Source: Devosia submarina (GTDB lineage Bacteria > Pseudomonadota > Alphaproteobacteria > Rhizobiales > Devosiaceae). From it: a stretch of DNA of 64,000 bases. This document shows, piece by piece, positions 1 to 8,159 of this stretch. Position 1 is the stretch's first letter; the number at the start of each line of letters is the position of its first letter. The translations under genes were made by a program, and so were the position numbers. Under the pieces are notes generated by a model. The model had not been told where the DNA came from. It saw only the letters and a list, made by a program, of their open reading frames with translations, and did not search any database. The stretch covers positions 1-64,000 of the forward strand of contig NZ_PYWB01000001.1 of assembly GCF_003056345.1 (NCBI RefSeq), in the 5' to 3' direction.

Positions 1-98
1 AGGTTGGATCTGGAGACGCCTAATGTTCTTGCTACGGCACTCATTGGGTATCGTCCTCGGGATTGCTCCACGACAGCAACGGCGAGGTCCGTTTTTTT
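1..98 (-). CDS. IS3-family transposase OrfB, N-terminal fragment running off the window
   Basis: In the -1 frame after the A7 run the reverse strand reads KKTDLAVAVVEQSRGRYPMS followed by AVARTLGVSRSNL, which is the characteristic beginning of IS3 OrfB before its HTH_21 and DDE integrase core. It has no obvious start of its own and is presumably made as the OrfAB frameshift product. Only about 32 codons are visible, so whether the catalytic DDE residues are intact cannot be seen. Confidence 0.75.
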
Positions 99-460
99 GG
101 GCGCGCGAGATCAAGGGCTTCCTTGAGGATCTCGGCTTCCATGGTCTTTTTGCCCAACATGCGCTCGAGATCACGCACGCGCTTCTCCAGCTCGCGAACC
201 TGGGATGCGCCCACAACATCTTCATCAGCCTGAACGGCCGCATGGCCACCTTCAAGCATGCGGCGCTTCCAGGCAAAGAGTTGAGAGGGGGAAATGCCGG
301 CTTGGCGTGCCACATAGGAAACACTCATGCCCGGCTGCATGGCTTCCTCTACCAGCCGCACCTTCTCGGCCACTGACCAGCGTCGGCGGCGCTGCACGGA
401 AGTAATCACTTCGACCCGTCGAAACGGCTCATCGGCACTCTTGGACATAGTCGTACTCAT
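41..460 (-). CDS. IS3-family transposase OrfA (helix-turn-helix subunit)
   Basis: 139 residues. The N-terminal half is the usual OrfA DNA-binding helix-turn-helix (RRRWSVAEKVRLVEEA, then SVSYVARQAGISPSQLFAWK); residues about 85-115 form a leucine-zipper-like coiled coil (VRELEKRVRDLERMLGKKTM) used for dimerisation. OrfA alone binds IS ends and modulates transposition; the OrfAB fusion is the active transposase. The fusion would arise by slipping back one base on the A7 run at 92-98 (reverse strand CCA AAA AAA C). Without slippage OrfA ends about 17 residues later. The start codon lies inside an inverted repeat (458-475). Family assignment is secure; the exact IS name is not. Confidence 0.9.
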   Translation of the reverse strand: MSTTMSKSADEPFRRVEVITSVQRRRRWSVAEKVRLVEEAMQPGMSVSYVARQAGISPSQLFAWKRRMLEGGHAAVQADEDVVGASQVRELEKRVRDLERMLGKKTMEAEILKEALDLARPKKRTSPLLSWSNPEDDTQ

Positions 461-475
461 AGGCGTATGCCTATG
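458..475. repeat. Perfect inverted repeat over the orfA start codon
   Basis: CATAGGC, a 4-base spacer GTAT, then GCCTATG. The left arm contains the orfA start codon (458-460, reverse strand). In RNA read into the element from outside, the stem would hide the start region, a device known from other insertion sequences (IS10, IS50) to prevent transposase synthesis from neighbouring promoters. The function here is inferred. Confidence 0.6.
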
Positions 476-584
476 CCTTATCAGCTATGCCACATGTCCG
501 GTCAAAATAGGGTGCGCTCCACTTAGCTTATATTGTTTGTGTAAGTACTCGCGGCTAGATTGGCGCCGAACGAAGGTAAATATC

Positions 585-1334
585 ATGCGTATAGCATCTA
601 GCTTATCGATTTTGGTCATAAGCACGGGCTTGGCTTCGGCTGCCACTTTGGACCTCAATATAGCTGCCGAACTCTACGAAGGAGGAGCGAATTTCGTGGT
701 ATTGGCAGATGGCCAACAGATTGGAAAAGGCACTGCACAAAACCCTGACGGAGAGACATTTTCTTTCGAATTTCCGGATGAAGCAACATCCATTGGGATT
801 CGCTTCACCAACGACGCGGCAGGGCCCAAGGACCAGGCTGGAAACCGAGCGCCCGGCACAGATCGGAACCTGGTGATCATTTCGGCCGGCATCAGCGGTC
901 AGGAATGGTCTGGCATCGAATTCGTCGGCGAAAGCACCTCTGCTCGCGATCAGAGGCTAGTTCTTTTCAACAACACTACAGCCACTCTGCAGATTGCAGC
1001 ACCTGAGGTGGCTCAGCAGTCAGCGTGTGATCTTACTGTTGAGGTAACAAACTTCTCCAGTGGCATTGTGAACCTTTCGGCTGATCAGCAGACCCTTCTG
1101 GTTCCTGTTCTGGAAAAAGAAAACTGCAACGTCACAGTAACGGGATACAGTAGCACGTCTGGACCCTCATATATCAATGATCAGGTAGCACTCGATCGAG
1201 CGCAGAAAGTTTTGGATTATCTAATCGCTCAAGGTGGCGATTTCAGTACGCGAGAGGCAATTAGTGGCGGCGAGACAGACCAGTTCGGATCTGCTCAGGC
1301 AGATAACCGCCGTGTAGTGGTCCAGACTAAATAG
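585..1334 (+). CDS. Secreted protein: CBM60-like domain joined to an OmpA-like tail
   Basis: 249 residues from ATG 585; an upstream in-frame start would read through the insertion-sequence end and is rejected. Residues 1-20 are a Sec signal peptide (cut near ASA-ATL). Residues about 25-110 look like the calcium-dependent xylan-binding module CBM60 (FVVLADGQQIGKGT, IRFTNDAAG, DRNLVIISAGISGQEW). Residues about 165-249 resemble the OmpA peptidoglycan-associated domain (NVTVTGYSST, ALDRAQKVLDYL, ending NRRVVVQTK), though the first strand is weak. It may hold a glycan at the cell envelope. Base composition is lower in GC than the genes further right, suggesting acquisition together with the adjacent mobile DNA. 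The domain calls rest on motif recognition only. Confidence 0.6.
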   Translation: MRIASSLSILVISTGLASAATLDLNIAAELYEGGANFVVLADGQQIGKGTAQNPDGETFSFEFPDEATSIGIRFTNDAAGPKDQAGNRAPGTDRNLVIISAGISGQEWSGIEFVGESTSARDQRLVLFNNTTATLQIAAPEVAQQSACDLTVEVTNFSSGIVNLSADQQTLLVPVLEKENCNVTVTGYSSTSGPSYINDQVALDRAQKVLDYLIAQGGDFSTREAISGGETDQFGSAQADNRRVVVQTK

Positions 1335-1353
1335 GCTAGAACCTAGCAATTAG

Positions 1354-1386
1354 AAAAGGGCCAGGCTCGCTTTGGCGGGCCTTTTC
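1354..1386 (+). terminator. Rho-independent-like terminator after the CBM60/OmpA gene
   Basis: AAAAGGGCC and GGGCCTTTT flank a 15-base centre that can pair further; the stem ends in a T run about 20 bases beyond the stop codon. Confidence 0.6.
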
Positions 1387-1571
1387 ATCCGAGGTCCCCA
1401 GATTGGATGGGGGTTAAGCGTTATCGGCTATTTCCTCTACCCGTAACGTCGCTCTTCACTGTAGGCGAGGCTAGCGATTGGTCGCAGACTACGAAGCTAA
1501 ACATGCTGCTCGAATAGTGTCAAAGAAGCACCTTACAGTGCAGCACGACAAAATAGCTAAGTAGCTCTTAG

Positions 1572-1829
1572 ATGAGTGTCGTAGACCCCAGCGACTGCTT
1601 GAATAAAGAAGAAGCAGAATGCGCTCTACCAGATGTGTTGATGCTAGGGGGTGTCCCGCGAACGGCTGTTGCGCCCTACATAGGTGTTAGCCCAAGCTTG
1701 TTCGACGAAATGGTAAGTGATGGCCGAATGCAGGGCCTTGGCTCGCCAGCCTTCGAACTACTTAGGACGTTCTGGGAGCTAGCTGCTGCGTTCGACCTGC
1801 GGTCAGCAAAGGGCGATGCGAGCCCTTGA
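1572..1829 (+). pseudogene. Probable remnant of an AlpA-like helix-turn-helix regulator
   Basis: The 85-residue frame contains RTAVAPYIGVSPSLFDEMVS, like the helix-turn-helix of short AlpA/excisionase-like proteins that sit beside phage-type integrases in Rhizobiales. The expected following segment (a basic turn, then a W-D-x-x-x-L-D helix) is replaced by unrelated sequence, so the gene looks decayed or frameshifted. The ATG at 1572 lacks a clear ribosome-binding site. No integrase is visible nearby. It could instead be an intact, divergent small protein. Confidence 0.35.
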
Positions 1830-2561
1830 ACATTGCAGACGGCTAGGGACCGGACCGGTATGTGCAGTGCGCCCACAGCTTGTTCGCTAACTGGCATTCC
1901 ATGGAAGTGTACCCGTTGCTCTAAAGTAAACTCGGTAGACTTGCATTCACGGACAGCGGAGTACACCGCGGCTATGTTGTCCACGACGATCAATTCTGTG
2001 AGCCACCCACCGGATGCAGACGTCAACCGTTGACTGACACTGTGAAACCCTATGACCGCAATAAGCCGCATCCTCCTTGACTGCACCGAACATAGCTCTT
2101 TGCACCGTTAGACGCCGACTTACAAAACCTCAATGCTTAGTAGAACATTTGTGAATCTAACATTAGCATAAACTACTGAAGGAAAAGGCTTATTGTACTT
2201 CGGTCCCGGGCACCATTTTCTTGATCAGAGATGGCGATCTGCGGTGTTGGTGGGCGTCTTAGCGTCCTGCCTTTCCAGCGGCTTGGCTTTGGGTGGTAAG
2301 TCTCACTTCAGGGCATTGATGGTTGCTCTTTTTAGGTGCACCGCCACGCAGTCGTTGGATCAAACGATCCGCTGGAACGAGCTGACAGACAATGCCACGA
2401 CGGATTTGCGGTTTGTTGCGCTTCGATTGCGTCCGCATGTCCAAGCTTTCCCGCACATGTGTTGTTGACACTGGCTTCGTCCTTGCTGCAAAAAGAAGGC
2501 AATCGCAAAAAATCGCAACGAACCGGAAGAGAAGGCGATAGCGGGAGGGGAGTTTTGCGGC
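1830..2561. other. 732-base stretch without a recognisable gene
   Basis: Frames here are short and give no recognisable protein. GC is lower than in the sugar-uptake genes to the right. A TTGACA hexamer at 2465-2470 lacks a good -10 partner at normal spacing (GCAAAA). Two direct AATCGCAA copies occur near 2502-2518, just before the DUF2291 gene, and could be a regulator site. Most likely decayed mobile DNA plus the promoter region of the following operon. Confidence 0.4.
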
Positions 2562-3188
2562 ATGTTCGACCGGCGCTTTGTCCTGCTAGCTCTGGTTTTC
2601 CCGCTTCTCCCCCTTGCCGGGTGCAAAATAGTGCCGATCGCGGAAGAGCAGGCTGCGGCACCTGCTGGTTTCGATGCGGCAAGCTATGCGGATGGTATCT
2701 GGACAACGCAGGCGCTTCCCTTTTTCTCCGAAACGGCTCGGCCTGTGGCGGAAGTTCTTCCGGCTGTTATAGCTGACCTGCAAGCGGCGGGAACACAGTT
2801 CGGGTATCGGGCGGGCGAGGGATCGCCCTGGAGCTTTGTGGTCAACGGCACGGGCGAGGTGATCGCCAAGAACACCGAGTCGCGGGCGGGGACCCTGAAA
2901 GTGGCGGTGGAGGGCCTTGCCGAGCCGGTGCTGGTGCAGATCGGGCCCGTGATCCGCGGCAATGCCGTGCGCGACGCGCTGCCCTTTGTGTCGTTCAAGG
3001 ATTTCGTCAATCAGATCGAGTACGCCAATGCCGGCAAGGCTTTGACTGCACTTGCCTATGCGGCGATCACGCAAAGTGCCGAGGCAGTTGCGGTTGGCGA
3101 TGTGGTGACCTTCACCGGCGCCATTGCAATCAGCCGTGCTGGGGATCCCGTCATGGTGACGCCGGTGAGCCTCGAGGTGGCGCCGTGA
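2562..3188 (+). CDS. DUF2291 lipoprotein accompanying a CUT2 sugar importer
   Basis: 208 residues. A lipoprotein signal ends in the lipobox LAGC (Cys about residue 21), so the mature protein should be anchored facing the periplasm. The remainder matches the DUF2291 family (SYADGIWTTQALPFF, VDFKD-like SFKDFVNQIEYANAGKAL, DVVTFTGAI). Members of this family recur beside ribose/polyol-type ABC importers, but their biochemical role is unknown. The stop overlaps the GTG start of the ATPase gene (GTGA), so the two are translationally coupled. A good AGGGG ribosome-binding site precedes the ATG. Confidence 0.85.
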   Translation: MFDRRFVLLALVFPLLPLAGCKIVPIAEEQAAAPAGFDAASYADGIWTTQALPFFSETARPVAEVLPAVIADLQAAGTQFGYRAGEGSPWSFVVNGTGEVIAKNTESRAGTLKVAVEGLAEPVLVQIGPVIRGNAVRDALPFVSFKDFVNQIEYANAGKALTALAYAAITQSAEAVAVGDVVTFTGAIAISRAGDPVMVTPVSLEVAP

Positions 3189-4708
3189 GTGACGTCGTCC
3201 TCGGCGCCCGGGCCATCACCAAGACCTTTCCTGGGACGATTGCCCTGCAGGACGTGGATTTCGATGTCCATGCCGGCTCGGTTAATGTGCTGATCGGCGA
3301 AAACGGCGCGGGCAAGTCGACGCTGATGAAGATTCTTGCCGGGGTGGAGCGGCCAACGCGGGGCACGATCACCATGGCGGACAAGCCTGTGAGCTTTGCC
3401 TCAGTCCGGGACGCTGCGCGGCAGGGGATCGGCATCGTGTTCCAGGAGCTCAATCTCTGCCCAAACCTGAGCGTCACCGAGAACATCTTCCTTGGTCGTG
3501 ATCTCACCAGGGCGGGGTTCCACATCGACCGGGCCGCGCAGCGGGCGCGTACCGTGGAGCTCATGCGGCTCCTGGAGCACGAGATCGACGCCGATGCGCT
3601 AGTTGGTGATCTGATGATTGGGCAGCAGCAGATCGTCGAGATCGCCAAGGCTTTGGCAGAGGACGCCCGCATCCTGATCATGGACGAGCCCACTTCGGCG
3701 TTGTCGGCCTCGGAAGTGGAGGTGTTATTCAAGGTGATAGGCGAGCTCAAGCGTGCGGGCGTTGCCATCATCTACATCTCTCATCGCCTTGAAGAGCTGA
3801 TCCGCATCGGCGATCACTTCACCGTTCTGCGCGATGGACGCCTGGCGGCCGCGGCGACACGCGACCAAGTCAGCATTCCCTGGATCATTGAAAAAATGCT
3901 GGGATCAGGGGAGGTGGTTTCCAGGCGTGCGCCCGCTATTCCTGCAGGTCCTGCTATCCTCGAAGTCAGCAATTTGACGCTGCCCCGCCGCGGCACGCTC
4001 CTGGCGGTGGATGACGTTTCCGTGTCCTTTCGCACCGGTGAAATCACAGCCATTTACGGGCTTCTGGGGGCTGGCAGGACGGAGCTTTTCGAAAGCCTTT
4101 ATGGTCTGCGTCCTGGCGCAACAGGCTCGGTGAAGCTTGCAGGTACGGAACTGTCCGGCCGTTCAGTCAGCCGTCGCATGAAGGCGGGACTGCTGCTGGT
4201 GCCAGAGGATCGTCAGCGTGATGGCTTGGTGCAGAACCTGTCTGTTGGCGGCAATCTGGGCCTTGCGAGCCTTCGCCGTTTTACCAGGTTCTTTTCCATA
4301 TCTAAGGCCGATGAAACCCCGCTCCTGCAGCAGGTGATCAGGCAACTGCACATCAAGACGGCCGGACCAGATGCGCCGATCACCTCGCTTTCGGGCGGCA
4401 ATCAGCAGAAAGTTGTGATCGGCAAATCACTCCTGACGGAACCGCGTGTGCTGCTGCTCGATGAGCCCAGCCGTGGCATCGATATTGGCGCCAAGGCGGA
4501 GGTGTTTTCGACAATGCGGGACTTGGCTGACCAGGGTCTCGCCATTGTCTACACCACCTCCGACCTCAAGGAGACCCATGCCGTGGCTGACCGTATTCTG
4601 GTTATGGCCTATGGCCGGATTACTGCAGATCTACGGGCAGAAGACGCCACTGACGAGGCGCTGGTGCGCGCTTCAACCCTCAAGCTCGACGAACCCGCTT
4701 TCGCCTAA
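3185..4708 (+). CDS. Sugar ABC importer ATPase, RbsA/MglA type (two nucleotide-binding domains)
   Basis: 507 residues, GTG start overlapping the upstream stop. The N-terminal domain has Walker A GENGAGKST, a signature region with LMIGQQQIVEIAKAL, and Walker B ILIMDEPTSAL. The C-terminal domain has the degenerate P-loop usual for the second half (YGLLGAGRTE), signature LSGGNQQKV and Walker B LLLDEPSRGID. This tandem form energises CUT2 importers of pentoses, hexoses and polyols. It is followed 9 bases later by the permease. Substrate is not determined by sequence; context (rhamnosidase, apiose-type genes) suggests a monosaccharide from plant glycosides. Confidence 0.92.
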   Translation: MSDVVLGARAITKTFPGTIALQDVDFDVHAGSVNVLIGENGAGKSTLMKILAGVERPTRGTITMADKPVSFASVRDAARQGIGIVFQELNLCPNLSVTENIFLGRDLTRAGFHIDRAAQRARTVELMRLLEHEIDADALVGDLMIGQQQIVEIAKALAEDARILIMDEPTSALSASEVEVLFKVIGELKRAGVAIIYISHRLEELIRIGDHFTVLRDGRLAAAATRDQVSIPWIIEKMLGSGEVVSRRAPAIPAGPAILEVSNLTLPRRGTLLAVDDVSVSFRTGEITAIYGLLGAGRTELFESLYGLRPGATGSVKLAGTELSGRSVSRRMKAGLLLVPEDRQRDGLVQNLSVGGNLGLASLRRFTRFFSISKADETPLLQQVIRQLHIKTAGPDAPITSLSGGNQQKVVIGKSLLTEPRVLLLDEPSRGIDIGAKAEVFSTMRDLADQGLAIVYTTSDLKETHAVADRILVMAYGRITADLRAEDATDEALVRASTLKLDEPAFA

Positions 4709-4717
4709 GGAGCCATT

Positions 4718-5767
4718 ATGTCATCTGCTGTCGCGACCGCAAAACAGAGCTCCCAGGGCAATACTTCAGCGCTGCTGATCCTGCTCAAGCTGCGCACATT
4801 CATTGCATTGATCGTGGTGACGCTGTTCTTTGCCTTCATGGCGCCGAACTTCGTGTCGGTTGCCAACGCGATCATTATTTCCAAGCATGTGGCGATCAAC
4901 GCGATCCTGGCCATCGGCATGACCTATGTGATCCTGACAGGGGGCATCGACTTGTCCGTCGGCTCGATCGTGGGCCTGACAGGCATGGTGGCAGGTGGTC
5001 TTCTCGCCCATGGCCTGCAGCTGCCTATGCTGGGCGTCATTATCTATCCCAATGTGCCCGAAGTCATCGGGATTGCCTTGCTGGTCGGCACGGCGATCGG
5101 AGCGATCAACGGTTTACTCGTCACCAAGCTTGGTGTTGCGCCCTTTATCGCCACCTTGGGCACGCTCTACGTCGCCCGGGGCGCTGCATTGCTGCTGTCG
5201 GGTGGCTCGACTTTTTCCAACCTCGTCGGCAAGGAAGAGTTGGGCAATCAAGGCTATCCAATCATCGGCTCGGGCAATGTCTTGGGCATTCCCGTGTCTG
5301 TCATCATCCTTGTCGTGCTGGCGCTGATCGCTGCCTATGTGGCGCAAAGGACGCCTTTTGGGCGCAAGGTTTATGCGGTAGGCGGCAATGAACGCGCCGC
5401 GGCGTTGAGCGGAGTTCAGGTCGACCGCGTCAAGATTGCCGTCTACATGATCTCGGGCTTTTGCGCGGCTGTGGTGGGGCTGATTGTTTCTTCCCAGCTC
5501 GTTGCGAGCCATCCGGCGAGTGGGGAAACCTTTGAGCTCAATGCCATTGCCGCCGCAGTGCTCGGCGGCACATCGCTCTCTGGTGGGCGGGGTCTGATCG
5601 GGGGCACCATTATCGGCGCCTTTGTTATCGGGGTTCTCTCGGACGGCCTTGTGATGATGGGGGTGTCGGAATTCTGGCAGATGGTCATTAAGGGACTGGT
5701 GATCATTGCTGCCGTGGTGCTCGACCAGTTGCAGCGTCGGCTCGCTGCAAACAGCCGTCAAGGCTGA
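4718..5767 (+). CDS. Sugar ABC importer permease, RbsC type
   Basis: 349 residues with about 8-10 hydrophobic membrane segments. It carries family motifs such as GMTYVILTGGIDLSVGSIVG near residue 70 and the late cytoplasmic loop AAAVLGGTSLSGGRG near residue 280. It pairs with the upstream ATPase and the downstream binding protein. An AAGGAG site lies before the ATG. A 236-base gap separates it from the binding-protein gene, unusual for such operons, and may hold a second promoter. Confidence 0.92.
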   Translation: MSSAVATAKQSSQGNTSALLILLKLRTFIALIVVTLFFAFMAPNFVSVANAIIISKHVAINAILAIGMTYVILTGGIDLSVGSIVGLTGMVAGGLLAHGLQLPMLGVIIYPNVPEVIGIALLVGTAIGAINGLLVTKLGVAPFIATLGTLYVARGAALLLSGGSTFSNLVGKEELGNQGYPIIGSGNVLGIPVSVIILVVLALIAAYVAQRTPFGRKVYAVGGNERAAALSGVQVDRVKIAVYMISGFCAAVVGLIVSSQLVASHPASGETFELNAIAAAVLGGTSLSGGRGLIGGTIIGAFVIGVLSDGLVMMGVSEFWQMVIKGLVIIAAVVLDQLQRRLAANSRQG

Positions 5768-5832
5768 GCCGAACGGGGAGCCGAGGTGTCGGTCGCATCC
5801 TTGCCGCGTGTCAGCATCTGGGTCGAATAGGT

Positions 5833-5925
5833 TAGCAGACTGCTATCGTTGAGCGTCGCATAGTCGCTGATAAAGGGGCTTTTGCGTCAGGCTCGTTGAC
5901 TCCCACGATTTTGTTTGCATACATC
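5833..5925 (+). promoter_or_regulatory. Candidate operator and promoter ahead of the CUT2 binding-protein gene
   Basis: TAGCAG-A-CTGCTA (5833-5845) is a perfect 13-base palindrome, the size of a regulator half-site pair. About 50 bases on, TTGACT (5896-5901) is followed after 17 bases by ATACAT (5919-5924), a plausible sigma-70 promoter. An independent promoter would let the binding protein be made in excess over the membrane parts. No expression evidence is available. Confidence 0.45.
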
Positions 5926-5973
5926 AATAAACAAAAAAAAAGCGCAATAGACGAAAAAGCGTTGCAGGGATAA

Positions 5974-6951
<978 letters not shown>

Positions 6952-6970
6952 GTTCTTGCGCTAGACGTGG

Positions 6971-7000
6971 AGGCTGGGCCTTCGGGCTCGGCCTTCGCGT
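6971..7000. terminator. Hairpin terminator between converging genes
   Basis: AGGCTGGGCC-TTCG-GGCTCGGCCT forms a 10-base-pair stem (two G-U pairs) with a stable TTCG loop, followed by a short T-rich stretch. It separates the binding-protein gene (+) from the lacI-type gene (-) and may work in both directions. Confidence 0.7.
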
Positions 7001-7018
7001 TTGTGCAATGGGCGCCCC

Positions 7019-8038
7019 TCACGGGCGGCGCGAGCTGGCCCGGGCAACAATTCGGGGGGTAACAACGAAATGCTCGGCCTCGGTGCGCCCTTCGATGCGC
7101 TCGATCAGGAGGCGCGCAGCCTGCAAGCCCAGGAGTTCACCGGACTGATCGACGCTGGTCAGCCGGTTCTGCGCGAGATCACAATACATGGTGTTGTCAT
7201 AACCAACCACGGCGATGTCCTGCGGGATGGAAAGGCCCAGCTCGGTTGCGACGCTGATCGCCTCTATGGCAATGAGATCCGTCCAGCAGAAAAGGGCGTC
7301 CGGGCGGTGCGGGCTTTCCAGCAGCTTGCGGACGGCCACCTGGACATCGCGCAGCACTTGGGAGCAGCGGATAATGTTGATAGCCGTGCCCAGCCCCTGT
7401 TCCATCATTTCGAGCCGGTAGCCGAGCTCGCGCTGTGTGATCACAGTGGAGGCCTTTGCCAGGCTCATCATGGCGATGCGACGATGGCCCTGGGCATGAA
7501 GATGACGCACGACGAGACGAGCCCCGAGTTGGTCATCATTGTTGACAGTGTCGAAAAGGTTGTCGACTGGCTCATGGTGGCCAATCAGCACCAGGGGCAC
7601 ACGGTTCGCAATGTCGGACAGCCGAGAGGCAACCTCATTGGGGCCGATCAGGATCAAGCCGTCCATCTGTCGGTCGATCATGGCATCAACAAGCTCGTTG
7701 GCATGGACGGAAATGCCCTGCATGGCCTGGTACTGGGTGCGGGCAAGGGCTGAATTCACTCCATCGAAGATGTCGGCAAAGAAGGGGTTGCGCAGATCGG
7801 GCAGGAGAAGCCCCAAGGTATAGGTGCGGCCCCGCAGCCCGCGCGCGGAGGCAAGGGGCCGGTAATTGAGCTTGCCCATGGAGAGCAGGACTTTTTCGCG
7901 CAAGCTGTCGCTGACCCCATAGGCATTGCGCAGCACCTTGGATACGGCAGCCACAGATACCCCGGCGTCTTGCGCAACGTCCCGGATGGTGACGCGGCCC
8001 GCTCGCTTTGGTGCTTTGATCTCGCTCATATCAACCAT
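7019..8038 (-). CDS. LacI-family transcriptional regulator
   Basis: 339 residues. The N-terminal LacI helix-turn-helix (TIRDVAQDAGVSVAAVSKVL) and hinge (NYRPLASARGLRG) are intact, followed by a sugar-sensing periplasmic-binding-like core (LLLPDLRNPFFADIFDGVN, DGLILIGPNEV, IAVVGYDNTMY). It is divergent from the alpha-L-rhamnosidase gene, with a palindrome in the shared 121-base gap, and convergent with the CUT2 importer operon. The simplest reading is that it represses the rhamnosidase/CUT1 operon and possibly itself, with a sugar as inducer. The effector cannot be read from sequence. Confidence 0.92.
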   Translation of the reverse strand: MVDMSEIKAPKRAGRVTIRDVAQDAGVSVAAVSKVLRNAYGVSDSLREKVLLSMGKLNYRPLASARGLRGRTYTLGLLLPDLRNPFFADIFDGVNSALARTQYQAMQGISVHANELVDAMIDRQMDGLILIGPNEVASRLSDIANRVPLVLIGHHEPVDNLFDTVNNDDQLGARLVVRHLHAQGHRRIAMMSLAKASTVITQRELGYRLEMMEQGLGTAINIIRCSQVLRDVQVAVRKLLESPHRPDALFCWTDLIAIEAISVATELGLSIPQDIAVVGYDNTMYCDLAQNRLTSVDQSGELLGLQAARLLIERIEGRTEAEHFVVTPRIVARASSRRP

Positions 8039-8094
8039 TCTCCAGTGCGCTCCCGATTATCCGGCACGAAAAGCTATTGCAATTCGCACAAGAA

Positions 8095-8116
8095 TGTAGA
8101 ACGCTACACGTAGAAC
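8095..8116. promoter_or_regulatory. Candidate operator in the lacI-rhamnosidase divergent region
   Basis: TGTAG-AACG-CTACA (8095-8108) is a 5-base-arm inverted repeat; GTAGAAC also repeats directly at 8096-8102 and 8110-8116. The site lies 44-65 bases before the rhamnosidase GTG, where a LacI-family repressor would be expected to bind. Confidence 0.45.
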
Positions 8117-8159
8117 AGTTTACATCCGCGTAAAGCGGTGTCCAGAGGGAGGTTTCCGC

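Larger units (their letters stand above)
1..521 (-). mobile_element. IS3-family insertion sequence, one end (truncated by window)
   Basis: Seen: orfA and the beginning of orfB on the reverse strand, joined by an A7 slippery run. The outer end probably lies at about 521: read inward from there on the reverse strand the sequence begins TGGAGCGCACCCTATTTTGA, the TG start expected of an IS3 terminal repeat. The opposite end and most of orfB lie left of position 1, so completeness and target duplication cannot be judged. Boundary placement is inference. Confidence 0.75.

Noticed and set aside
2465-2493. TTGACA as promoter of the DUF2291/CUT2 operon
   Set aside because: No acceptable -10 at 15-19 bases; kept only as a note.
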